The notes under the pieces were generated by a model that was not told the DNA's origin, ran no database searches, and worked only from the letters and a program-made list of their open reading frames with translations. DNA of 64,000 nucleotides from Paracentrotus lividus (Eukaryota; Echinodermata; Echinoidea; Camarodonta; Echinidae): assembly GCA_940671915.1 (NCBI GenBank), contig CALNVZ010002974.1, forward strand, positions 16,064,661 to 16,128,660. The letters are read 5' to 3'. Position 1 is the first letter of the stretch. The number at the start of each line of letters is the position of its first letter. The translations under genes were made by a program, and so were the position numbers. Below, piece after piece: positions 53,261 through 64,000 of this stretch.

Positions 53261-55822
53261 ACCATCATCACAATATGGACAACCTTATTGGGCTTTGGAT
53301 ATGACTGTATATTTACCCTTATTTTGTCCCCATCTTCAACTAAAGAAATTCATGAATATGGGGTAGGTTTGATAGTCTGGTAGATTAATGACTCTAGGCA
53401 GACTTATTGGTAAAATAGATGTTGTTATTCTCTTAATCTAGGCAGTTATGACAACTCTTGGAAAATACCATTTTAAAAGAGTTCCACAAAAGTTATATGT
53501 TTAAAAATTGTATGAATTGCCTTTTTTAACAGAAATACAAGATTAAACAACCCAAAAGTTTGATTATTTGATGTGCACTTCTTCCCCTATAATCCCCATT
53601 TAATTGTAATCAAACTTTTGTCTGGTTTATTGTCAATCTTTTATTTCTGATAACTGTCTTTTCAGATTTTTTGGGATGCAGTTCTGTATGTGTTGTGGGC
53701 TAATGCTCACATAATGACTTTTTGAAAAAGATGAGAAACAAATCATGGTGAATATATTATTTTCGCTGATTGTTCACACGATCTGCTTCTGAATGCAGCA
53801 ATAAGATGTATACATTTTGTAAAAAGAAACAAATTATACATGAATGTACAGAAGAGTTAAGTTTTGTACAATGAAGTGTAAAAATCATTTATTGTTAATA
53901 AAATGAATAAAAAGAGGAAAGAACATTTCGGAAAGTCTGCCTTTTCTTATTGTAGGCATAATAGCAAATCTGGCACAGTGTAAAAGGGACACAATGATCA
54001 CAATGAGATTACCAATAAGATAAGATGGTGTATTTGCAAAAATATATATTCCCCATTTTTATTGGTATTTCTGTTGTGTTTGTTTTAGGGAGAGGGTGCC
54101 AGGGTGTTGTAGTGAAAGTGAGTGAAATCTAGAGTGGAGTGAGAGAGAATGTGGTCCTGCGGGGGACACAATAATTGCAAAATGCATAAATAGCTTGTAG
54201 GAATCCAGGAGTGGGCTGGAGTTAACGGAAAATTGTAATGTTTTCATTTATGTATGATCTTACTACCCTTTCGCCTAATGGGATCGCCTGCGTTCAGTAT
54301 CTAATGGGCAGAGTCTGAATCAAATTCTAATCCACAAATAAACAAAAATTGAGAGAAAGGACTCTAGAAGAAGAAGAAGATACTCGTCACTAGCATGATA
54401 TTTTACAAATCACAATGAAAAAATATCTTAATCATTACTTTAAATGATCAGATTCATAGGAGATAGAAGTATATTAAATTAAAAAGAGCTATAAAACTAT
54501 AGTGTACCAAACAAGGGCGTCGCTAGATGGAACGTGAATTCCTCAAAAGAAAAATAGAATAGAGAGAGAAATGACGGGGGGGGGGGCGGGGGGGGGGGGG
54601 GGGGGGGAGAGAGAAAAAGAGCAGAAAATATGAAATCAAAGGAAAGAACACAAAGTATATACAAAGAAACAATCAATAAAGAAGGAAAACAGAAGTAAAG
54701 GAGGATTTTAAATGAAATATTCATGAAGCCATCATAGGTATATCTGGACTGCAAGTGAAGGGACTTTGAAAGAATGTTATAACTATTGCAAAAAAGAAAA
54801 AAAAAATGAAGACAAAAGTGCTCTTACTTATAACATTTTAATTTTTGGATCAATGATTCGGCTTCAGTTTGAACAAAAAGCAAAACTCACTATTATAAAA
54901 CATCAGCAAAGAAAATGGGATTCCATTGATCCCGATGGAATCCCATTGTCTTTGCTCATTTTTCAGTTTATTTGACAGAATTGCTGGGAAGAAGCCAAAC
55001 TTGAGCGCGGCCTTCTGATTTCCAGATAATGTGTCTTCAACTTGATAATTTAATTTACAAATCGAGTCGATACGTGGCATGTATCAAATGGATTCTTATA
55101 AATGCGTAACTGCTCTTCGTGTCAGGGAAACGAAGTTAAAATGTTGGGAGTTAACTACACATGAATACAAACTTTCTTGAACTAAATGATTATTAAACAG
55201 GTAAAAAATAAAATCCAATTGTACAAGTGCGGAGTCGCCCATTAAGAAAAAAGTGATTGGATAGTGATATAGTCGGAAATTTGGCTAGCCCTTAGGAAGA
55301 GCCTAAAAGAAAGGGGGAAAATATGAGCCAGAATAAAATCTAACTTGAAACAACTTACCTAACAACGGGTGTAGTACAAAGTAATTAATTCTCATAATTC
55401 TCAGAATATATGAAAGGGGGAAAAAGCTCTTCAAATTATTTTTACAATGTGCAAATAACTTCTATCTTAACTGTTCTCCTCATGTCATTTTGTCCTTTCC
55501 ATGCGGGAGGAAACTTATCTATTAGACTACCGCTCCTCAGTACTAGTATCTTTCTCTTTGTTTCCGTTTATCTTGTGCCTAATTACCCACTTTTCCACTT
55601 TTTCCCGCTCTCCTTCAATAGATCTCTTTTCATTTTCTCATTGTTTTCTTGTGTGGCTTCATTTTCTCTCTTGAATTCGGCCCCTCGAGGCCCGGGCTCG
55701 AGTCGGGCCCCCACTCTAAACGTTCAGTTTATTGCCCCCCCCCCCCAATGGTTGCATGATATTTGCCAGTAGCTGGCGCTCTGCATAAATTAATTAAATT
55801 TCAGCACCACCGAGGCAAAGGC
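53261..55822. other. Intergenic region before HACD
   Basis: It includes taataaaatgaataaa near 53895 (possible polyadenylation signals), a G-rich tract at 54575-54607, the short hairpin at 54903-54960, and a restriction-site-rich GC cluster at 55673-55710 about 110 bp before the HACD start codon. The HACD promoter is expected near its 3' end, but no TATA box is visible. Confidence 0.4.
54903..54960. repeat. Short hairpin
   Basis: aatgggattccat and its complement atggaatcccatt are separated by 8 bp, with further matching cagcaaag and ctttgct outside. Confidence 0.6.
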
Positions 55823-58800
55823 ATGTCGGCCGAAAATTCAACCAAACCCGCCAAGAAAAACAAGGTTTCTGGCCTAGCAACGGCATATCTTGTACTCTAC
55901 AATGTAGTACTGTGTGCAGGGTAATATGTCTATTTAATTTCTCTGTATTTTTGTATAAACAGAGTATTTGCCTTTGATTGTTAACCTCAAACATGATTCA
56001 GATTTGTGCCTGGATTGAAAAAATGTCGGTGCTGCTGTGTGTGTTTGCACGGGAATGGGACCGGGCCGTGTGTGTTGAGTGAATGTATGATGGATGAATG
56101 GCCTTCACCTTTCACGGCCCCTGGATCATGTGAAAATGGTGCCTATCTCTGTGCACCTAAAATCTTACCTAAATTCCCTTAGGCTGTCATGTTATTGATG
56201 TTCTTCGGGCTTGCTATCAATTTTGAGCAACCAACCCCGCCAATCAAAACCAGCAATGAAACAAAAATTAAATTTAGGCAATTGCAGAAATAACCACCGT
56301 TCTCACTCTCAGGAATTTTAACGTTAGTATTTGGGGCTATATCCTCCAATTTGTCTCCTCTCTGCTTGCTCACTGTGTACAAATTCAATGGGAGTTGAAT
56401 GATGTCTCCGCCACTGACGAAATGAACGGGTGTGAATGGACTGGTGATTTATAACAGGATAATGCCGTATTTGGTAATTTTCCAGTATTTTGCAAGCATT
56501 CTGTGCAACCAGTGCCAGAAATGAATCGCTGAATCCTTCGGTCTAGAAGTTATAACAAGAACGATCTAAGTTAATGTCTATCTTGCCATCTTTTTCTAAA
56601 ACTATTTTTAAGACTGGCTGTCATTTTGTTTTGCAGAAATGGAGAGCGCTCAGGTCTGCGCTCTAAGTCATTTTGCATGCTTAACTTAACATATTAGGAG
56701 GTCGGCATAATGTTTGTTTGTGACTTTTTGTAAGCAAATAATGCAAATAAAAAAACCCAGAAGAAACAGTTTCGTTCAATGAGTTATTAAATTATCATTT
56801 ATTTCTAAGATAAGAGTAACATTTGTCTGATATTTCTATTGTTTATTAGATGGCTTTCTGTGGGTGCTATGGGGGTACGTCACTATCTCCAGGAAGGCAC
56901 GAATGTGGGTCTCTATGATGCTATTGAACTGCCCCTCAAGGCCTTTCAGACAGCTGCAATACTTGAAGTAAGCAGAAGCCTTGAACTTAAAAGAAAAAGA
57001 AAAAAAAAAAACTTCTTTATGAATTATGAAAAGATAATGAGATTTATGACACATGTGGAATAACTTTTATTATCTGAATCTTTTTGCATTATAAATGTGA
57101 AATGAGAAAACATGATTGATGTTTAAATCATTTGATTTACAAATAATGAACATACAGTACTTAGCACTAATGTAAATGATTTATGTCAATATGTTTGTTT
57201 TGTTTTTTTTAATTTTTAATGAATTACTGTCTTTGAACTTCAGAAGTATCGGTAATAAGTTTTAAGTAAATTTTCTACTTTTATAAAAATCACTAGTAAG
57301 TAAATTGTAGGAAATAAATGAAGAATTTAAAGCGAGTTGCTTGATCTCAAAATACCTTTTCAGGCATTGCATGATACAAGCCCTTATACCTTGGTAGAAG
57401 TCTTTAAGATCCAAAAGGTTTCACTGTAAGACCTTGACATAAATAGAGGTCTATGCCAGAAAATAATTTGAGTGAATGTTTCTCTTCTGCAGGTTGTCCA
57501 TTGCATGATAGGTATCGTTCCATCATCAGCAGTTCTTACTGCGTTTCAGGTGACGTCCCGTCTGGTCCTTCTATGGCCTGTCACCCACAGTGTAATAGAG
57601 GTAATATATCACTTGCTTACATAGATAGAAGGGCAATAATAGGTCTTATTTGCTAACAGATAGAAAGGCAGTGTGAGTTCTTATTTGCTGATATATTTGA
57701 GGGCAATATTGGTTCTTATTTGCTAACATAATGAAGGGCAAAACAAATTCTTATTTATTCAACAGTTTTCAGCGTACAAAACATACAGATGATTATTGAA
57801 GATATGTATTGGGGATAGATCTTTGAGCACTAAAGTAATTGCTTAATCTTTAATGAGAATTACAGCATCACCACCTATCATGACCTGTAAATATTTTCAT
57901 ATGTGGTGCTATAATCTTAAATCATTGTAGAATGGAATCTCTCTAAGAACTATGAATGTTATATCCTCTTTCCGATGTCTTTCTTTTTCAGGTCCAGAAT
58001 GAAAAGAGCATTATTCTGTACATATTGGCATGGACCATTACTGAAGTGATTCGCTATGCATTCTATGTCTTTGCCCTTCTCAACCGTCTACCATATGTAT
58101 TAATGTGGCTACGATACACTCTCTTCATTGTACTATACCCCATCGGTGTAACTGTGAGTACATTATTAAACATGCTCAATAAACTATTTCCCAATAAGTA
58201 TTAAAGTTTTTATAAACTAACCATCCTGTGCCCCTTCAAAAAAGTCCTTGTTTGCCATTCGAGATTTAGGGTGCCTTTACATTCACACTTGTACTGTTAC
58301 AAGAAAAAGTGCCCTACATGTATGGTAAAAGTGGCCCTAAATCTGATGAATTTTTAGGGCTTGCCTTCCGTATATTGCCAGTAACACTCCGGTCAACCTA
58401 GTGTCAGTGGGTTTGGACGATTTTCATCTCGCTAAATCAAATCCAGTCATCTGGATGGAACTTTTTGATTCAATCAGATAATGTGCTTGATAACAATGTG
58501 CATTTTATTGTGAATCAGAGAGCTCTACATTGTTTATTGAATTCCTGGTGAAAGATAGTGTATTTTTATTTTATTTCACAGTCCTCTGAAAAGGAGTGCA
58601 AGCTATGAATTGATATAGAATCAATGAATCCATCTTTCGATATGATACTCTCTGCTTTCATAATAAAAAGGCACTAATACAATAATATTTCTTAATTATA
58701 ATGACGTTATTCTTCTGATCAGAGTTTCAAACATACTGTGCAAATCTCTATGTGCTTTTATATTCAGTATAATAAAACTTTGTTAACCATATTGACCTTG

Positions 58801-61800
58801 TCTAAAGCACCTTGTTATAAAAGGAGTGGACTGTATCTGATAATTTGCTAGTTTTGGAGAGCAAGGGAAAGGTAATACCTTGCAGTGCTTCCTTTAATAG
58901 TTGGCTCTCATTTTATGTCCCTCTTTTGTACACTGTTGAAAAGCTATGGACTGATTTTTTTAAAATGCATTTTTTTATTTATATTGCATTTAGAAAAGAA
59001 ATTTCACAATACTATTTTGAATGGTTACCTATAAAATGTGTCTTCAAATAAAACTTTAACTTTTGAATAATCGTTTATTTTTTTAAAATTCTAGGGTGAG
59101 CTGTGGACCATCTACCTAGCGTTGCCATATGTGAAGAGCACTGGCCTGTATTCACTAGAACTACCAAACGACTACAACATTTCCTTTGATTACTACAGCG
59201 TCCTAATCTTCCTCATGATTCTCTATATTCCAAGTAAGTCATACTTCTACCATTGTGTCAAAGGTCATTACATGATGCCATTTGATTTTTTCTGTCTATC
59301 TGTTTGCTCATCTGCAATCAGTGTTGTTACCATGAGGTTATTATTTTAATCAAATTTGATTTGACTATACATGTATATTAACATATTCACATTTATTGTC
59401 CATGTAAAACAGATTTTTTTTTTTCTTTCTACCCAATTATGTTCAAATGTGTATTTGAGGGTAGGCTGATTAAATTTGGGATGGGATATATCAAAGGTTG
59501 GTCGTCATAGAAGAAAGGCAATTTTTCTACTCACTTGTTATGATTTGAAAACCATTTTAGAATTTGAAATGTGTACACATGATGTTGTATTTTATTTTAT
59601 TCATTTTAAATCGTTTATTTGATATTTCCTCCTTATTTGGAAAGTTTATGTTGTTACAGTTCACAAAACTTACTTACTGACCTAAAGCTTTTTTTCCAGA
59701 TTTGAAAATGATGCTGGAAATTGCATATCTAGACCATTTAATGATTAAAGATGCCAAAGTGACTCAAATTATATAATACCTTTGACATCCTAGAAGTAGA
59801 TCCAGTGCATCCGATAAAAAGTAAACTTAAATTTGAGGGCCTCATATAGAAAATGTAGTTAAGGGTTGTTTTACGATCAGGGTACACCATTTTGTCTCAC
59901 TGGACCAAAAATAAAAGTTGTTTTGTTTTCCCTCAATTTTTGTGTTTCTAGACGAGTAAAATTGTATTGATTTTAAATTTGGAGGCATTAGGTCACCAAC
60001 TTATTTTTCTATAGGGATTCAAATTTTTTATTACACGTAAAGTAAATTACTTCATATTTCGGAGAGGACGTTTTTGACGGATGTGATTTGACAACATTGT
60101 AACGTGAACTGTCTGAAAAATAAGTGGATGTGGGTGAAGTAAACATTATACATGAAAGTTTGTTGCATATATACAAGTGTTCTTACAGACAAAAACATTG
60201 TTCATCAAGTGATGTCTAACTATGGGGAAAACCACCAAATTCGGAGAGGAAATTTTTTGACAAAATTGGCACCTCATTTTTGGTTAAAAGTCACAAAAAT
60301 CAAATTAACTGTAGCTTCTGGGGTTTTCAGTTTTTAAACAGTCACATTTCAGTAGTCAATTCTGATTGGAAAAACAAGCCTAATGATTGTTAATAATAAA
60401 GATGCGCAGGCTCAAAATCCGAAAAAAATTAAATGGGACTGTAATTTTGCCCTAAAATTCCATATAATGGTCAATTTTTAGAAATAAATGTGTATTTCAA
60501 TAATTTATTTTTCTCTTGTAGGTTGCACTAACAGTGCCCAATAGCTTGCCATCATAATTTTGATATTATAGTACCTATACTTCTTTTGATGGTGCACAGA
60601 AGGCCAATTTCTGAAAGTGTCCCTTTATCGTAAAACAACCCATAAAGAGTAACTCTTATTCTGTCCAATGATACCAAACTTATACCTGTTCTGCCATGGA
60701 TGACTCAGCAATTATACTTTTAAATACATGTTTCAAAATCAAAGTTGGGTATACTTCTTTTTCTGGGATGCTCAGTATAGTTTGAACACAGGCACCATAA
60801 TCATAATTATGCGTTCCAGTAAAAAAATCACTTTTCCATGTTCCTCAAATTACAACAAAATCATATGGTGAAAGGTCATTTTCCCATGCAGCTGCAGTCC
60901 TATGGAATAAACTGCCAGAATACCTAAGAAACATTACCAAATATAACAAGTTCAGGAATGCCCTTAAAACACACCTATGGTCGTGTGTTATAAGTTCGCC
61001 GCCTTTTGCGTTACATGCCAATTTCACTACAAATGGCACTTTTTCACTTCAAAGACCTGTATCTCGAAAAGTATACACCCTTACATGTATATATCAAAAC
61101 TATACATTTTCTGAAAGGAAATTCATCACGAAATCTAAATTTGCATTGAAAAATTAAAGCAGGTGCAAGATAAAAAAGTTGTTAGGAAAAAATTCAGGAA
61201 ATTTAGATTTTTGTAATTTTTCATTGTTTTTATCGCCAAGTCCTCTATAATCACCCAAATATTAATAATATTATTATATTCTAGTAGAGAATAATAAGAC
61301 CTTTCAAACAAGGTGTAATTCATTATGGTTTACAATTTTAGAATGAAAAATATAACAATCTGAAATTTAGCCCTGAAAATATAGCTTTTTTCGAATTCAT
61401 GAGGGGGTTGGGTCCTGCCAAGTACTATTGCACCATCAAAGATATTGTTAAAGTGATATGATGGTATAAAGCAGTTTAAAAGCTTTAATTTGGTGTTAAA
61501 TTCACAATCATGGGCTAAAATTTGGCAGAGATATTGCAGTTTTCCCAAGGGTACTACAATATCTCTAATTCCTAATGACTTTGTACAGGAGGCATTGCCT
61601 TTTTAGGTCAAATAAGGATTGTTGAGTCTTTCTGGGTACTATTATAACATCAAACCTATTGTTCAATGATTTCATGGTATAAAGCATTTTATAAGCTTCA
61701 GTTTGGTACCACATTCACAGTCATTAGCCAAAATTTGGCAGAGAAATTCAAGTTTTCCCCAAATCAACCACAAAATGTAAAATTTCCCATTGACTTTGTA

Positions 61801-62312
61801 CAAGCGGCGCCGCTTCCAGCACCACCCCTACTGTCCCAAACTTAAACCATTGTAACTCCAACAGAATGTTACCTAGAACAATGAAACTTCACAGGGAGCT
61901 AGCACAGTAACATAGCTTTAAAATGAGATCAAATTTGTAACATAAACTTTCTTACTTTGGAAAATATTGACAAATTAATGCTGAAAAATAGCAAAAAGCG
62001 TAACAGCACCACCCTATTAGGGTGGCGAGTTCATAACACACGACCCTATTCAGGTCTTTGTAAATGTAATTTCTATGAACCCAGTGCACTATTTTTATTT
62101 CTAACTATATGTTTACTGTTTCTTTCAAGCGCATAGAGACATAGAATTTACTAATGTGTTATGCGCTATACAAAAACTTATTATTATTATTATTATTATA
62201 ATTGTCTATATCTTTCTGCATTGCTTTGACAGTTTTCCCACGGCTGTATTCACACATGTTGAGACAGAGGAAGAAAATGCTTGGTGGTATCACAGGAACA
62301 AAGAGAGATTAA
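55823..62312 (+). CDS. HACD2: Very-long-chain 3-hydroxyacyl-CoA dehydratase (HACD1/2, Phs1 family; 6 coding exons, 234 aa)
   Basis: Coding exons: 55823-55920, 56850-56967, 57493-57600, 57992-58153, 59095-59233 and 62233-62312 (TAA), all GT-AG, with an open joined frame of 234 codons (human HACD2 about 254). Known role: dehydrates 3-hydroxyacyl-CoA to trans-2-enoyl-CoA, the third step of the ER fatty-acid elongation cycle, working with ELOVL, KAR and TER enzymes. Seen: a short lysine-rich cytosolic N-terminus (KPAKKNK, residues 9-15), then [71 protein letters not shown], and [16 protein letters not shown]. The family catalytic pair is present as Tyr157 and Glu164, the 7-residue spacing of yeast Phs1 Tyr149/Glu156. 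Several hydrophobic membrane segments are evident. The C-terminus is basic (RQRKKM, ending TKRD). Exon 1 was placed by homology and by the phase match gg|a that gives Gly33-Trp34. Intron 5 is about 3 kb and packed with mobile DNA. HACD1 and HACD2 cannot be distinguished, so the symbol is by class. Confidence 0.93.
59863..60641. mobile_element. 779-bp TIR element in HACD intron 5
   Basis: The ends are inverted copies of GGGTTGTTTTACGAT with a further matching AGGG. The left flank is TTAA and the right flank ATAA, compatible with a TTAA target site carrying one change (piggyBac or Kolobok style), but this is not conclusive. The interior has no transposase frame. Confidence 0.6.
60780..60978 (+). 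mobile_element. LINE reverse-transcriptase C-terminus, 5' part (interrupted)
   Basis: A plus-strand frame reads [20 protein letters not shown] and then FRNALKTHL. This is the characteristic end of CR1/Rex1/L2-like LINE ORF2 proteins (RSFSxAAPxLWNxLP ... FKxxLKTHLF). The frame is broken at 60978 by the 60979-62045 insertion and resumes at 62046, so this fragment and 62046-62200 were one element. A frameshift before SYGERSF suggests the copy was already dead or truncated. It lies in HACD intron 5. Confidence 0.75.
60979..62045. mobile_element. 1,067-bp non-autonomous TIR transposon inserted in a LINE
   Basis: Terminal inverted repeats begin GGTCGTGTGTTAT and remain similar for about 25 bp (left ggtcgtgtgttataagttcg; right, as complement, ggtcgtgtgttatgaactcg). 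It is flanked by a perfect CTAT duplication (60975-60978 and 62046-62049). No transposase frame is visible. The interior contains a roughly 214-bp tandem duplication (starting about 61422 and 61636). The superfamily is not assigned; a 4-bp duplication is unusual for the common groups. Confidence 0.8.
62046..62202 (+). mobile_element. LINE 3' part: end of ORF, 3' UTR and (TTA)n tail
   Basis: Continuation of the LINE at 60780-60978. Removing the 60979-62045 element and one copy of the CTAT target duplication rejoins the codons to read KTHLFRSL, the expected family ending. The 3' part carries gcgcatagag ... gttatgcgctatac and a (TTA)n tail. The tail ends about 30 bp before the acceptor of HACD exon 6. 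Confidence 0.75.
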
Positions 62313-62382
62313 CACACCCTTTAATCTTAAGTAGTTTTCTAGATTTCTAATTCCTTTGATTTTAATTAGGGTTTGATTCGTA

Positions 62383-62562
62383 CAGTCCATTCTCAATATA
62401 ACGAGCATGAATATGATGAGATGTCAGTATAACGGTACAGACGTCCTGCTCCCAAGTTGAAACAGACATGTGCAAACTGTGTGTTCTGTATTATAACAAA
62501 ATTTCATTATAATACAGTATATGACTTGGTCCCGATAACCTCGTTATAATGAGAATGGACTG
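62383..62562. mobile_element. pogo/Tigger-like MITE (180 bp) in HACD 3' UTR region
   Basis: TA duplications flank inverted ends CAGTCCATTCTCAATATAAC and, as complement, CAGTCCATTCTCATTATAAC. CAGT...TCTC...TATAACGAG ends with TA targets are typical of pogo-group elements. It lies 70 bp after the HACD stop codon and before the AATAAA at 62669. Confidence 0.65.
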
Positions 62563-62668
62563 TACAAAAATTCTGTGAATAACTCCCAGAAATATATGAA
62601 AGTCTATAATAGCTACTGAACTTCTAGTTCTGCATTATCAGCTGTCTGCAAGAAGGAAATTATATACA

Positions 62669-62674
62669 AATAAA
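62669..62674 (+). promoter_or_regulatory. Candidate HACD polyadenylation signal
   Basis: AATAAA about 360 bp downstream of the HACD stop. If used, the 3' UTR would include the pogo-like MITE. Confidence 0.4.
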
Positions 62675-62878
62675 AATCTTGTTACTTCTTCGTAAAGCAA
62701 TTTGATAGCAGTAGACTGATACGGGGTTTGAGGAAAAAAAAAGGTTCCTCCAGTTACGTAAATTGAAAGGTCTACCGATATGTACTACACCTCAAGAATT
62801 GTTGGCAAAAATACAATTTGAAAATGTTGATACCCTTAGGCATATTCTCAATAATTGACGTTTACCAGTATTGCTATT

Positions 62879-63685
62879 TGGGTATGGCCATCGGGTTGGG
62901 GTAATTTTTCACTTGACATTCATTTATTTAAAAATAGTAGCTTATTTGGTTTCAATTTTGTACTCAATGCAAATTAGGGCTTGATCTTACAACCCTCAAA
63001 AAGTTACATTCTTATAGGTGGGCACTAAGTACCTGAAATTTCCAATAAGCTATCACTACGTGACATGGACTTCGCGAAGTCCATGTCACATAGTTATTTT
63101 ATAATTTCTATTATAGCAACACTTGTATTATGTTTTATACAAAATAAAGGATTATTTTGATTACTGTCAGTACAGGGGATGTTATTTCTTATCAAAATTT
63201 ACTCTGGACTTCATCAATGATGTCATTAGCAGAGTTTTTGTTTCACTACGTTACATGGACATCAAGTCCTTTACTACGTTATGTTTTGTGACATTTGATG
63301 GACTTCTGTCACGTAGTGATACATTTTTTAATTTTCTCTTAAAAATTAAGCCGAGCACCCGATACTTGAGATATTTGGCTAACTGATTAATCAAGTCAAT
63401 ATGCATATTTTATCACATTTTGGTCAATATAGCTGGTGTAATTTGAGTGTTATGACCAAATATCACAATAACTATGTGACATGGACATGATGTCCATGTC
63501 ACATAGTTATTGCATATTTTGTTCAATAACTTCATCAAAATTTAGTCTAAATGGCCCATATTTTCCAAGGACATTCAGGGTCATGATACTAATGTAATGC
63601 CTACGTACTTAAAACATATATCATTTGTAGTTTTGAGTTATGCTGAGATGTCACACTTTTTGACCCAACCCGATGGCCATACCCA
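62879..63685. mobile_element. 807-bp hairpin-rich TIR element
   Basis: The ends are inverted TGGGTATGGCCATCGGGTTG. The interior has at least three hairpins built on one motif (CACTACGTGACATGGACTTC): a perfect 30-bp palindrome at 63060-63089, an imperfect pair at 63243/63319, and a palindrome with 23-bp arms at 63466-63512. No transposase frame and no clear target duplication. Confidence 0.65.
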
Positions 63686-64000
63686 TATAGATTGCACTTA
63701 TCTTACACTAGCACAATGCACATGTTTGGTGTTTCATATTGAACTGCTTGAATGTTGCAAAGGATTTTAACCCGTTGTATACTGGGAACTTTTTACAAAG
63801 CTGAATGAATCGTCATTGTCAAGCATGCTTGCAAGAAATGATTTTCATTTAAATGTGAAACAAAGACAGCTTTAAATAGATCAATGTCAGATAATTTAAA
63901 TTACATAAGGTCTGTTATATGTTTATGCAATCATGAGTGAAATAAATGGTCGACAAGAGGGATGTTCTATGTTTCCTCAGCCCGCATATATGCGGGCTTA

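Noticed and set aside
1-64000. CRISPR arrays, phage, defence or other prokaryote-type systems
   Set aside because: The window is intron-containing animal DNA. The tandem arrays seen are minisatellites with no constant repeat/unique spacer pattern.

Overview
This is a stretch of animal nuclear DNA, AT-rich and full of transposon debris. It holds two well supported plus-strand genes in its right third and traces of a minus-strand gene across its left two thirds. I read it as a marine invertebrate deuterostome, most likely an echinoderm such as a sea urchin. The reasons are the intron-rich genes, proteins very close to vertebrate orthologues, the abundance of the self-complementary octamer TACATGTA, many C/G and A/T homopolymer runs, and the types of MITE and LINE present. 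The taxonomic call is inference. No bacterial, viral or organellar gene was seen, and no tRNA or rRNA gene.

Left region (1 to about 42,240): mostly non-coding. It contains simple repeats, two GAGACGTCTC-rich palindromic MITEs (8,160-8,375 and 37,397-37,736), a 651-bp palindromic mariner-type element (10,637-11,287), a direct duplication with hAT-like ends (13,715-14,329), a composite inverted-repeat element with a minisatellite core (17,728-18,756), a two-copy tandem repeat (22,101-22,900), an 849-bp long-TIR element (27,248-28,096) and a second minisatellite locus (32,690-33,430). On the minus strand, a well-formed exon lies at 26,097-26,225. Weaker candidates at 40,058-40,151 and 13,319-13,383 have splice phases that fit it, so a minus-strand gene of unknown identity may cross this region.

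RagC/D gene (about 42,240 to at least 49,141, plus strand): a CpG-rich putative promoter is followed by nine coding exons giving a 385-residue Rag GTPase of the RagC/D class. This protein is the partner of RagA/B in lysosomal amino-acid signalling to mTORC1. The first coding exon appears to hold only the initiator ATG. The introns carry a decayed minus-strand LINE and two small MITEs. A piggyBac-like MITE (50,933-51,716) lies downstream.

HACD gene (55,823-62,312, plus strand): six coding exons encode a 234-residue 3-hydroxyacyl-CoA dehydratase (HACD1/HACD2/Phs1 family), the third enzyme of the ER very-long-chain fatty-acid elongation cycle. The catalytic Tyr/Glu pair is intact. Intron 5 contains a 779-bp TIR element and a LINE 3' end split by a 1,067-bp TIR element with a clean 4-bp target duplication. 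A pogo-like MITE sits in the likely 3' UTR, and an 807-bp hairpin-rich element (62,879-63,685) follows.

The two recognised genes act in separate processes (nutrient signalling and lipid elongation) and show no sign of joint regulation beyond being neighbours in the same direction. The most unusual features are in the mobile DNA: a shared minisatellite inside three different elements, a datable nested insertion, and a hairpin-rich element.
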